Shown here: piece after piece, positions 1-11,938 of the stretch
How the letters are laid out: each line of letters begins with the position of its first letter
Position numbering within the stretch: the first letter of the stretch is position 1
NCBI GenBank assembly: GCA_043228905.1
Contig: JBHGNT010000011.1
Location: forward strand, 21,638,001 to 21,702,000
DNA from: Azolla caroliniana
Lineage: Eukaryota; Polypodiophyta
Length of the DNA stretch: 64,000 nucleotides
Direction of reading: 5' to 3'
Notes under the pieces: generated by a model
What the model saw: the letters and a program-made list of their open reading frames with translations, nothing else
What the model was told of the DNA's origin: nothing
Database searches by the model: none
Position numbers and translations under genes: made by a program

Positions 1-209
1 GGAATGTAGTTATCATTAATCATCATATGCTTGCTTATAAGAATGGAACACTACACTATTAATATGCTTATTGAAAATTCTCAAGAGTAAAGAACATTAA
101 TGATATTGAATGCATATTGTTCGTTTGTGTGTGTGTGTGTGTGTGTGTTGTAAATTCATCCAGTAGATGATTCTGTATGTTCATGGTGATTGTGGGTTGA
201 TCATCACAG
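1..209 (+). other. Intron of beta-tubulin gene (partial), with (GT)n
   Basis: AT-rich non-coding sequence directly upstream of the first visible beta-tubulin exon. It ends in a plausible splice acceptor (CACAG at 205-209) and contains a GT dinucleotide tract at about 126-148. In plant beta-tubulin genes an intron usually splits the codon before the conserved GFQ, which is where this boundary falls. The first coding exon lies outside the window. Confidence 0.75.
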
Positions 210-1800
<1,591 letters not shown>

Positions 1801-2920
1801 TGTGATGATGTTGTTGATTCAAGTTTAAGAGAAATGTTTCTAATGGCATGTCCATTGTAAAACTATTATGCTTGGTGTGTGCCTCTCAAAGTACGCAATC
1901 ATGGAAGGTCTTGGTGTTAGAATTTCAATTTTAGTTCAAATGTGCTCCAATCAAAGAAACGTCGACAACATTCGAGCACAAAGTATGGAAAGGACAATAT
2001 GGAAGTCATTGTATGGTTCATGGAAATGTGCATGATTGTAATGAAAGGCTAAACCATGAATATCCATCTGACATGACGTGCAGATGTCAATGCCAATGTG
2101 TGTCTAGAATCTAGATTAACAAACTTAACATCTATAAATCATACTATTAAAAAAATAATGGAGTTGTAAGCTTATATGGTCCACTAAACAATGAAGAATG
2201 GTTATTTGTCTTATCCAAACTTGACACAAGCTTGAAATAATTTATAATCTTCCAAATGTGTAGCCTTAATCCTCTAGGAAGTATTGAACTCAAATCTCGC
2301 ACAAATATCGACTTCACATCCTCAACCAATATGCGACCCACTAAAACAACACAACGGTAACATAAATAAACATCATAAAAATTAGTATAGATTTTATTGA
2401 AACAAAAAAGGAAGAAAGTATTTGGGGATGTAAAGAGATCTTTAAAAAGTCTAAGATTCTATTGAAAGTAGATCCATGCACTTTAAAGAAAATTTCATAT
2501 TGAACAACAATCCTATCAAGCTACCCAAAGGCATGTTGAAAAAGTGAGAGAAAAGTGGGACCTAGAGGAGCATTACATCCTGTATTAAAACGTTTCCATG
2601 TTTGTTGTTGATCTACCTAAAAATAAAAAATTATTGTCAAAATGTAAAATGAATAAGGCAACAAGTATTTTTAAATTGTGTCTTTTCTTCTCTCAATCTT
2701 AAAAAGCTTACATTCGAAATGGGCTATTTTGTAGCCAAATGACCTATGGGGTATAAAGTATGATATTGTTATCTCGTCAAATAACCTTCCCAACTATTCT
2801 ATGATCTACTTGGTCAATCAAGCATTCCATTTGAGATATGCGTCTATGAGAATAAATCAAAGGGAGGTACACCCCATAATGTTATTAAATTTGATCAATA
2901 TGTACATCAAGAATTCCCCA
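1801..2920. other. Gene-free AT-rich spacer
   Basis: No convincing coding region, RNA gene or repeat was recognised here. Open frames are short, lack family features and show no exon-like composition. Confidence 0.5.
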
Positions 2921-2931
2921 GGTCTCAGTAG

Positions 2932-2985
2932 GATGGGTTGCTTGCCACACCCAAAACTTGTGGGATGGGTTGCTTGCCACACCCG
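2932..2985. repeat. Short tandem direct repeat, about 22 bp, two copies
   Basis: The segment beginning GGATGGGTTGCTTGCCACAC occurs twice, at about 2932-2954 and 2962-2985, separated by a few bases. It is a local duplication of unknown origin. Confidence 0.7.
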
Positions 2986-2989
2986 CTAC

Positions 2990-3560
2990 AAAACAAATAA
3001 ATTCATACACATCTCCTTTGTATATGTGTATGAGTGTGTAAATTTTAAAACATAGATGCAAAGATGTGACAAAATGGTTTAGAAAATGAAATGCATTACT
3101 CTTGCTTCGTGATACATCAATAGATTCCTCCATGAATGAGGTGCTTTTGCAACACCAACATCTTGCCACATGGGAAAGATGTGGAGCACCTCATGTTTCA
3201 TGCATTGCATCAAACTACAAAGCTATATTCTTCTCCAAATGGAGAAATTGCATTCTCCATTGCTTCCATATGACTTAGTTCCCAAAGAAATTGAGGCCTA
3301 GGCAGGGAGACTTGTCGACTATCATATTTTTCACTAAACATGTTCATAATTTTAAGAATCACATTTCGATATAGTGCTTTATCTAATTTGACCACATTTA
3401 GTTTTCTTTCCACACAAATTTCTCAATCTAGTCCAAACCCTAGACATGTTTCTATCACCATTGCAATGTGCATTCTCAATGCAACAAAATGGAACAATGT
3501 AATCTAACGAGATATATTGCAACTCTCTATACCTAAATGACTTAGGTCACACCATGGGAA
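2990..3560. repeat. Diverged repeat, left copy (pairs with about 5000-5540)
   Basis: This stretch is recognisably similar to about 5000-5540. Shared landmarks in the same order include ATAGATGCAA, GAAAATG..ATGCAT, a run like GGATTCCTCCA(C/T)GA(G/A)TGAGG, TTTTGCAACA, TTCTTCTCC and AGAATCACATTT. Divergence is considerable, with many substitutions and small indels, so the duplication or the repeat family is old. No coding frame is conserved and no known element was recognised. Confidence 0.55.
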
Positions 3561-4255
3561 AATCTTCCTTCAAAGATGGCCTACTATAAAGATCATTTCA
3601 TGAACTTCTCGCATGATGGATTCATACAAAGACCAAGGTATATGGACACTACATGCCACAAAACACTTGTAAGCAATAGGCCAATTGAGTGTTCCTCCCA
3701 CCAAGTAGAGATTGAAACAAGAAGCGCAATTCAAAAACTTATAGCTAAAAGATTGTGCAAACTTTATAAAGGAGGTATCAAAAATGAAGAAGTTTGAAGG
3801 CATCTAGCTTACAAGCACATAAAACTGAAGTATGCCAACTATCTGGGTAGACTCTACCACTCATTGATCAAATTTGATGGAGAAGGTTGGGGCACGACAC
3901 TTTGGCCAAATCATGCGCAAGCTTCAAAAGCATAGGGGATTGAGTCTTATATTAGCACTTGGGTGGGTGCAACAGCAATGGAGACCATGCCTCCACTAAT
4001 TACATGTCAATGAAAATGGCAGACCGTGGGCACTAGGATATAGGCCACATGGGTGTCACCATCCCTAAATAATGCAGGCCATGGTTGAGTTCTCTCATAT
4101 TCTCATTCCATCAACTAGCCTCAAATACGTGTCCAATCATTGCTTCTTGACACATATTAGTTATGCATTTCATGCTATTAAACCATCTCCGGAATCATTA
4201 CCACATGAAATACGTTTATGGTCATGGAGCTTTTGGAAACCTATGTCGGAAAGAG
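3561..4255. other. Gene-free spacer
   Basis: Short open frames exist on both strands around 3570-3800 but neither resembles a protein family known to me. No RNA gene or repeat was recognised. Confidence 0.4.
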
Positions 4256-4259
4256 TTAT

Positions 4260-4654
4260 AAACAGTTCAGAACCGCAAAACCACGGCTTAACGACTTAAT
4301 GGTTTCAATGGTTCGGTTTGGGTTCAGTTTGGTTTCAATAATCTAAAACCGCGGTTTAAACAGTTTAATGGTTTTTTATTTTATTTTTTAAAAATTGTTT
4401 TTAAACAATCTTTTCATTTTTAGACCTTATTCTCACATTTTAGGAACATCGTTAAAATTTTAAAATAATGAAATATTATAAATTTAAAAATTAAAATTTT
4501 ACCTAAGTTGAAAACCAAAACTGAACCATTAAACCGCGGTTTAACGGTTCAATTAAACGGTTTCATGGTTTGGTTCGGTTCAGTTCAGGTTTCAAAATTT
4601 TTAAACAGTTCGGTTTTGACCCTCTCAAACTGAACCGAACTGTTGCCGATTGTT
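4260..4654. mobile_element. MITE-like element, copy 1 (left end degraded)
   Basis: Non-coding element closely related to the one at 40428-40930. Both contain alternating GGTTCGGTTT/AAACCGAACC motifs, palindromic AACCGCGGTTTAA (here near 4347 and 4531), an AT-rich core with TTTTCATTTTTAGAC and ATTCTCACATTTTAGGAACAT, and a right end CTGTTGCCGATTGTT. The intact left inverted repeat seen in the other copy is not found here, so this copy is truncated or decayed. It has no coding capacity. Its right end was later the target of a retroposon insertion (next feature). Orientation is arbitrary. Confidence 0.75.
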
Positions 4655-4950
4655 TTTTTTTTCCAAAAAAGATACTACATTAGTATTAGAAAATGCCATA
4701 AGGCTAAACATACAAGATATACCACCGATCCCCTATGTTTTTCTAAATTCTAACCATTGGCTTAAATAAACACTTTGGTGTTGAGTGGAACCACTCCACC
4801 TTATCAAAACGTCATCTATAAAATATACCTATGTCCCAAATGGCATGAAACTCCACACGCCTAAGCTCCGCTAGATGCGTATTACCTTTTATACTATCCA
4901 AACTCCCTCTGAGATTATGCACAATCTCTATCCAATTGTTGCCGATTGTT
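4641..4950 (-). mobile_element. Short retroposon (LINE 3'-end derivative) with 14-bp target duplication
   Basis: The body (4655-4936) starts with a poly-T tract on the + strand, that is a poly-A tail on the - strand, and is flanked by perfect 14-bp direct repeats TGTTGCCGATTGTT at 4641-4654 and 4937-4950. This is the signature of target-primed reverse transcription. Read on the - strand, the body matches the LINE 3' fragment at 5918-6050 (GGAGTTTCATGCCAT, ATATTTTATAG, GTGTTTATTTAA) but lacks the coding segment present there. It therefore looks like an internally deleted, non-autonomous derivative. The duplicated target is the terminal inverted repeat of the MITE on its left, so this insertion came after the MITE. 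Confidence 0.75.
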
Positions 4951-4999
4951 ATGTACATATGTAAGGTTTAAGAAAACCATCAAATCGACTTTGTAAAAT

Positions 5000-5540
5000 T
5001 GCATGTGTATGAATGACATATAAAAACACCTAGTTATAAATAGATGCAAGTATGAAGAGATTGTTTGGAAAATGGGATGCATCACTTTTCCTTAATATGT
5101 GTCAATGGATTCCTCCACGAGTGAGGCTTTTTTGCAACATCAATGTATCATTACTTGGGGGAAATGAGGAAACTATATACATTTTACACATTATATTGCA
5201 TATGTTGTTCCAAACCATAAATCTATCTTCTTCTCCCAACAAGGGAACATTCACTTACAAATGCATGTTAGAGCACACCCTATTGTTGACAATCCGCGTC
5301 ATTTCTTTCATCCTACTTAGTTCATGTTCTCTTAAATATGAGATGAAGCATTGGATCACTAGTGAGGAGACTTGATACCTATGCATATTATGCATTGAAC
5401 AATTTTGAGAAGCAAAGAATCACATTTTGACACAATCTATTCATTCCACACGTTGTCAATTGGTCCACTGCCCACTACTTATGCATATTCCTCTCATAAT
5501 CACAATGTGCTCACTTCATTGCAACATTTTTCAGTAAAAT
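5000..5540. repeat. Diverged repeat, right copy (pairs with about 2990-3560)
   Basis: Second member of the pair described at 2990-3560, in the same orientation about 2 kb away. Similarity is patchy but ordered across several hundred bases. No protein-coding signal is conserved between the two, so it is most likely an old repeat or segmental duplication. Confidence 0.55.
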
Positions 5541-5631
5541 TCGAGGACATCAAGAGTCGTTGAAAGAAAACTCCTTTGAGGAAAAGGTGCATGTATAACT
5601 CATTTGTGAAAACTACCAAGAAAACTTGCCT

Positions 5632-5917
5632 TTCAATCTACATAATCTACATTCTAATTATATTGCCTCTCCATCAAGACCACCAAACAAGAACTAATTT
5701 CTCATACTTCAAATATAACATAGAACCAACACCCAAGGTATACAAACATTACCCTAATATATGATTGTTACGGTAAAACTCAATCTACATATTGGTTATA
5801 TTGCCTCTCCATCAAAAGCATCAAACAATAAGTTATTTATCATACTTCAAATATGGGATAGACCCAAAACCCAAGGTGCACAAACATCACTCTAATATAC
5901 GATTGTTATGGTAATAT
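5632..5917. repeat. Tandem duplication, unit about 145 bp, two copies
   Basis: Units at about 5632-5776 and 5781-5917 share CAATCTACAT, TATATTGCCTCTCCATCAA, TCATACTTCAAATAT, CCCAAGGT and AATATA(T/C)GATTGTTA in the same order. Divergence is moderate. Unknown origin. Confidence 0.75.
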
Positions 5918-6490
5918 GCAACAGGTAGAGTTGTGATGATTGGAGTTTCATGCCATATGGGACAAAGGAATATTTTATAGGCGAAATTTTTCAAGGTGGA
6001 GTGTTTTTACTCTACATTGAAGTGTTTATTTAAACTAATAGTTAGGAACAAGGTTTGGTTTACAATATCTTCTTTCGTAGTTTGGGTATTGTGGAAGGCA
6101 AGATGTAAATGTGTATTTCAAAAAGTCAAACAAAATGTTGTTGAATTAGTCAGGGACATATGGTTTATGCTCATACATACTCTAAGAGGTCAATATAAGG
6201 CAATAATTGGTGAGATTGAGGTTGTGTTTCGTAAGCAACAACACTTTCGAGAATTTTGGAAAAAGGCAATGGTCTTCATCTCTTTTGGGGAGAGAATAAA
6301 GTGGGGATATGCTCCACCAAGATGATTTTTTCCGCTCCCCGTGTTGGAAGGACCATACAAGAGGGCTTTTGCTACTCGACATGTTGGTTGAGGTGGGTAT
6401 GACGGTTATATTTTACTATATGAGTTTTTTGTAGCCTTTGGGCACCTTTCCATTAATACCAAGGTGAATCTTTATTTTTTTTTAAATCAT
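5918..6490 (+). mobile_element. LINE 3'-end fragment (C-terminal ORF2 remnant and tail)
   Basis: The translation of about 5996-6325 contains VVWVLWKARCKCVF followed by a short basic tail. This is typical of the extreme C-terminal part of plant LINE ORF2 proteins, after the zinc-binding domain. The segment is followed at about 6450-6485 by CCATTAATACCAAGGTG and a T-rich end. Upstream (5918-5995) it matches the retroposon at 4655-4936. No reverse transcriptase or endonuclease domain is present, so the copy is strongly 5' truncated and not functional. Confidence 0.6.
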
Positions 6491-9400
6491 GAGGGTTTCA
6501 TGTACACCTTTAGGGCATTATTATTACGAATGTTCATATTTCAAGTGTAACCTTAGGGCATTCCATACGCTAATAAGTATCTTTTCTTGGAAAAGAAGGA
6601 GGTAAAACTCAATCTCCTTCAATGAAAACCACTAGAAATATGGAAAACTCTTCCTAGTTATAACACCCAAGCTTGTGAAGGAACAACCCAAATACCTTTA
6701 GGTTGATGGGTGTCTAAGGAAATTGAATATGGCATCCTTCTCAATCACTAGTGGGACAAAAAAAAGCATGTCCCATCTTAAATCCATTATCATTTAAAAT
6801 CATTTCCAAAGGCAACTTGCCAACCATTTATTACCAAAGAAATAGTTTCACTCAAAATGCCATGTGAGATTGTCATCTTGCTTCCAATACTAAAGGTTAC
6901 CATTGTATTTATTGAGGTATTTTGACATGTAAAAGATACTTTCTCATCACAAGCTCTATCTTCATTGAGCTTATATAGAAATAGTTGGTGTACAAAGGTT
7001 TTTTATCAAATAATTAATCTTTCCATAGCTCACTTGTCATGAAGGATAGAAACAAGGCATAAAAACATGAGAAGGATCTATAATGATGGCCAAATATGAT
7101 CACATCAAAAACTCAAGCGAATAGTTCTACAGGTCATGACTTGTTTTCGTGTTCCTAAAAAAGGACTTTGCATATTTACCAAACCACGGTTTGTTGTACT
7201 CTTGAATTAACCCTTTAGACTTCCTTTTCCATCTCAATGTAAGAGTCTTGGGCATGCAAGTACTTTTTGCCAATATAGAACAATGACTATGTTGTTTGCA
7301 TTGTGGCAATTATGTCTTGATTACGAATCTTAGACTTCGTTGCCACGAGTGTTAGATTATGAAAATATGTGAGAATTGCATAAGTGGATGCTTGAAAAGG
7401 AGATGGTAATAAAAGGAAACTAAACAAATATAGACTATCCAAGGTGTTTAAGAGTGATTGCAATATAGGGATTTGTTACAAAGAGAGTAATGTCTCACGT
7501 GTTCCTAAGTGAGTGGATACATATGAAACTTATAGGATGGAGTGACAACTTAACCTTATTGTATGTTGTAAGGTTCTTACTTTTATAGGAAGTGGCTAGC
7601 CTAAATAGTTGCCCAAAATAGTTATTGGTGCTTGCTCACACCCAATACTTTCCATTAAGAATTCTACCCATACCCACTATGCCATTTGCATTGATTCAGA
7701 ATCCACCTCATATTTTACATAGTGAAGTCTCGTATAATCCAACTTAGTATTTTCTCCATCTTCTCTTCCTAATCCACTCAAAGTCCTAGGCACTTAGTGA
7801 AGAGTTTTATACAATCATCCTCTATTAGACGATGTTGTAACCACGCCTTTTCATTTGAATTGAGCTCTCATGTGAAGTGGTGTTTGATGTATGTATGCTT
7901 GGCCTTTCATGGAATACTAAATTCTTTGCAACAATGATGTAAACAATGGCTCTCATACCATACCCATGTCTAGTACTTTCCTTCAAATTGCATCTCAAAT
8001 TTTTTTGACAATTTCTCAGACATGTTACCACTTCACGTTCTACATAACCCACCACTTTGTACTGCGTTCATGGTAAGAATAGAGAGACATGAAATTAATC
8101 CATGTTGGTCCATGAAAATATTATGAACCTGAGGGTGAAAGAAGATGGAGAGGTTGGCCCTTATTCTCTTCGTTCTTAGCTCAATCAAAATCATAATACT
8201 AGATAACTTTATTTTCTCTTGGGCCAAACGTCAAAGTGATGTTATATCCAATGGTATCCTTTGGGTACCTAAGAATATGTATCCTATTTTGCTAATTACT
8301 CTTTTCTAGATCTACTATAATATTTCCTTAAAATCCCATCATGTATGCCAAATGTCATATTATGTACCTATGTATACAAGACTCAATCTAGAGTTAGATA
8401 TATGTCCCCCAATCCAACCTCCTACTTGTAGCCTTCAATAATTATAGGTTGTCATCCATCGACTTGGATTTTGGCTTGTATTCCTCCATCCCAAATGCTT
8501 TGAGACTTAAGCGTGGATACTTTATCTAAGTTATAAGCGTGGGTACTTATTCTAAGTTATAAATATCTCCTTGTCCCCTTCATACACCCCTAGCCCCAAA
8601 TAGAAGCCCAATAGTGTTGTCAATCTAACATAGCTATTGGATCAAACATTTGTATAAAACTAAATGCTTATTATGATTAAAAGATATATGGGAGTATCTA
8701 GTCAGTTAGCATTTATCCCATAGTAGTCACTATCATCGCCAAGGCAACTCATGTCAAAGTAGTGGATGTGTAGAAGATAATTGAAGTCAGAAGGGGTTCC
8801 ATTAGTGTGCCCTTGGAATTTGCTTGATAAGATGTAGTATGTCATATCCTTGAGAATGTAAATGATGTGTAAGAAAAAGAGCCCATTAAGTTTAGATTAT
8901 GTCCTATGGTCACATAATATGATTGATCCTCTTTTAGGGTTGCAGGAACTACTAGAAAGGTGTCGTGGTCAATTTACATGATCAAATGGAGTGATTAGGA
9001 TAAATGTTTGGTGTAATTTTACTTACAACTATACACACAAAGGGTGGTTGTAGTATCAATGCCCCTTCAATTTTCATGATTTTATTGATCCTAATGAAGT
9101 TTTTTTATTGTGGATGCATCCTTGCATGTTTATGAGATATAAAAAGCAAATGTGAATGAGACATACATGATGGTGATTCCTTGAAAAGAATCTCATAGCC
9201 TTCAACCAATCTTACTTCCGGTCACCATTGCAAACAATGATAGGGGAAAGAATATGAGTTGCTAAACTTTTTCAAATATTCAAAACACGGCAATCAAGAT
9301 GCCAATAACCACGAGTGTTACATGGGGCTCAATACTAACACTCTTTTGCTCTACACCATCACTATTAATTAAGCGTGTAAGTGTTAAATTATATCCACGA

Positions 9401-11300
9401 ATGCACTTCTTGTTCCATAGCTATTTTTTCCCTTTGATTTTAGTTCGTTTTCCAAAAAAGTTAAATTTCCATTTATGATATTGAAAATCAAAATGTACCA
9501 ATTGGTGTCCATTCAAAGTTAATCGGTAACAAAGTACGCTATACACGTAAAATCTATGCAGACCTTGATGTTAGAGAAGAGTAAAAATGTTTTGTGCATT
9601 TAATTGAGGTTAGAATGAATAGGCAATATATCACGGGGCCTACAAAGTTGTACAATTGAGAAGCCATGGCCATTAAATGTTTTGAGTGTCTCATAATAAT
9701 TTAAGAGTGTCGAAGAAAGGTTTAAATGAACCTTTGAATGCAGAGTTACTACTACTACATATATTATTCTCACGTCATTTCAAACAATGGGTTGTATTGG
9801 TACAATTCCTTAATGCAACCCATTGTACATGTAGATACATGTTGATATTTCATGCCGATATATGTTGTATAATTATGTCTCTAATGTTAAATTGCTTGGG
9901 TCCTTCCTTCAACAACAATTTTCATATTTTAAGTTCAACTTTATAATTATTAGTGTAAAGCAATGAGAGTATTGGTGCATATCCTAGTAAGTGATCGAGG
10001 TAGCTCCATGTTAAGTATACAATTCCATGTTCTGCAACCAACTTCATGGAACTTGATTAGTGAGATCCTGCAATGGAGATGACATGATTTGTAGGGAGGA
10101 TAAAGAACTTTGCATATGAAAACCTATCTATTATTTACATGTAACAATCATACCATGTAGATAATAACCTAAGGCATTATCAACAGTAACAAGTGATAGG
10201 AAACTATATAACTTCTTTTTAACACATTTGAGTGGAGGAAAACCTTTTGGTGCCCTACATTCCACACACGATGCAAGTATCAATCTCTCTCTCTCTTTAT
10301 ATATATATGATTTATCTTTACTTTCCAGCACACATACATACTCATTCTGTCAGGTTTTGACATGGCAACCAATAAAAACAAAAAGCGGTATCTTTTTCCA
10401 CTTGGAAGAGTACTCCCTCTCCCCTTCCTCACAAAATAGCTGACATATCCTAGATTGGCCTTTTTTACACATTTTCCCTCATCTACCTACCTAAACAACT
10501 AATTAATGAAAACAAAGTGAAACTTCGAAAGGTTTTTACGTTGAGGAGTGTTTCTTTGGCATGAAATGAACCAAGGGAAGAAGAAAATACAATGTGATCC
10601 AATCATTTGGCATGTGAGACTTTTGGTTGGTTTGGAACTGAAATTCATCAAGGCTCATTTGACATCGACAAATGAAAACTCCTATTGCCCCTAACGTTAT
10701 CCAAATTGTTTGGAATGCAAGACTTATGATTGGTTTATGCGACAATGCCACTCTTGGTTAGTAGTTATAACCTGGTGGTTAAGATTGAAGTTCGTGAACT
10801 CTTCCAACAAAACTGAATTGACCATGGGAAGAAGTTCTCAACATTTCCACTTTCCAACCGACATAAACCGATTGTGGAAGAAGTTCCCAACATTTGAGTA
10901 AGGCACATTAGTCAATGAGATCAATGCATCAAACATGAGAACCATGTCAATGCATGGGGAAACATATATGTGTTTCGGATGAGATATCCAATGCACTTGC
11001 AAAGAAGGGCTGATTGATAACCTTCGAAGCAAAGAGGCTATTAAGAGGAACATTGAGGTCTTGAAAGAATTGAAGAGACGAATGATTTTGTTACTTGTTA
11101 TCTTTTCCCAAAATTGCTTCAAAGGCTTGATATGCTTCATAAAAGCACTCATTGAAAAAATAGGAGAAGAAATCGTTTTGATTTGTAAGAAAATGAATGT
11201 TTCGATGGCAGGCATCGAAAGGAGAAACGAATTAAAAAATAAATTAATGAATTAAAATAACTGCAAAAGCAGCAAACAAATTAATAAAAAAAAAGCACAT
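6491..11300. other. Long gene-free spacer
   Basis: About 4.8 kb of AT-rich DNA without a supportable gene. Another LINE-tail-like string (GCTAATAAGTATCTTTTC and following bases) occurs near 6570-6600. A short imperfect tandem duplication of about 29 bp (TAAGCGTGG[A/G]TACTT...CTAAGTTATA) lies at about 8509-8565. A CT/TA-rich tract is at about 10280-10310. Open frames on both strands are short and lack recognisable domains. Confidence 0.5.
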
Positions 11301-11361
11301 AAATTAATAGGTAGCTCAAGCAAAATTATTAAAGAATTTCGATTGTTTTTCAAATAATTTT

Positions 11362-11372
11362 GGGCGGGAAAA
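11362..11372 (-). promoter_or_regulatory. E2F-type site upstream of kinesin gene
   Basis: GCGGGAAA at 11364-11371 is the reverse complement of TTTCCCGC, a canonical plant E2F/DP binding site, and lies about 440 bp upstream of the chosen start codon. E2F sites are known from promoters of S-phase and division genes, which would fit a kinesin. A TATA-rich stretch (about 11440-11452) lies between the site and the gene. Binding is inferred from the motif only. Confidence 0.4.
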
Positions 11373-11808
11373 TTTGGATTTTATTTGAAGCGGGCAGTTT
11401 TCCACAGGAAGATAAATAAATAAATAAAAGTGAAGAAAATGTATATATATACAGATGAACATTCCTTAAATGTTTATTTATTATTTTTTCCAAAAAAATT
11501 TGTTTATATTATTAATTCGATGATAAATGAAGATTAATAAAAACAGAAACCTAAGAAAAATAGTGAAAAGGAAATAAAAATATGGAATTGAAGAAAGTCC
11601 ACTCAGACACTAAGGAACGCAAAAAGCAAAAAAGAACAGCACTTCTGTTCATTTTTTGACACATTTTTTCATTCCTTCACTCTTCTTCTTCTTCTTCTTC
11701 AATGCTATAGCTCTTGTCAGCCAGTGCGCCTGTTCCCGTTTACCCATTTTTGTTTCTCCTTCAGAAACAGAGCACCTCAGAGCTATTCCATCTTCTTCTT
11801 CAGCTTTG

Positions 11809-11898
11809 ATGGCGTCCACATTTAGCAGCAACAGAAGATCACCATTTAATCATCTCTATAGTTCTGTAGATGGGATGATTCCTGGTTATAATTCACAC

Positions 11899-11938
<40 letters not shown>

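Noticed and set aside
3570-3803. Short open frame on the - strand with a protein-like look
   Set aside because: No recognised motif, low complexity neighbours and an equally long frame on the other strand.
10765-10805. tRNA-like string CCTGGTGGTTAAGA followed by GTTCGTGAAC
   Set aside because: Box spacing is too short and no stems form.
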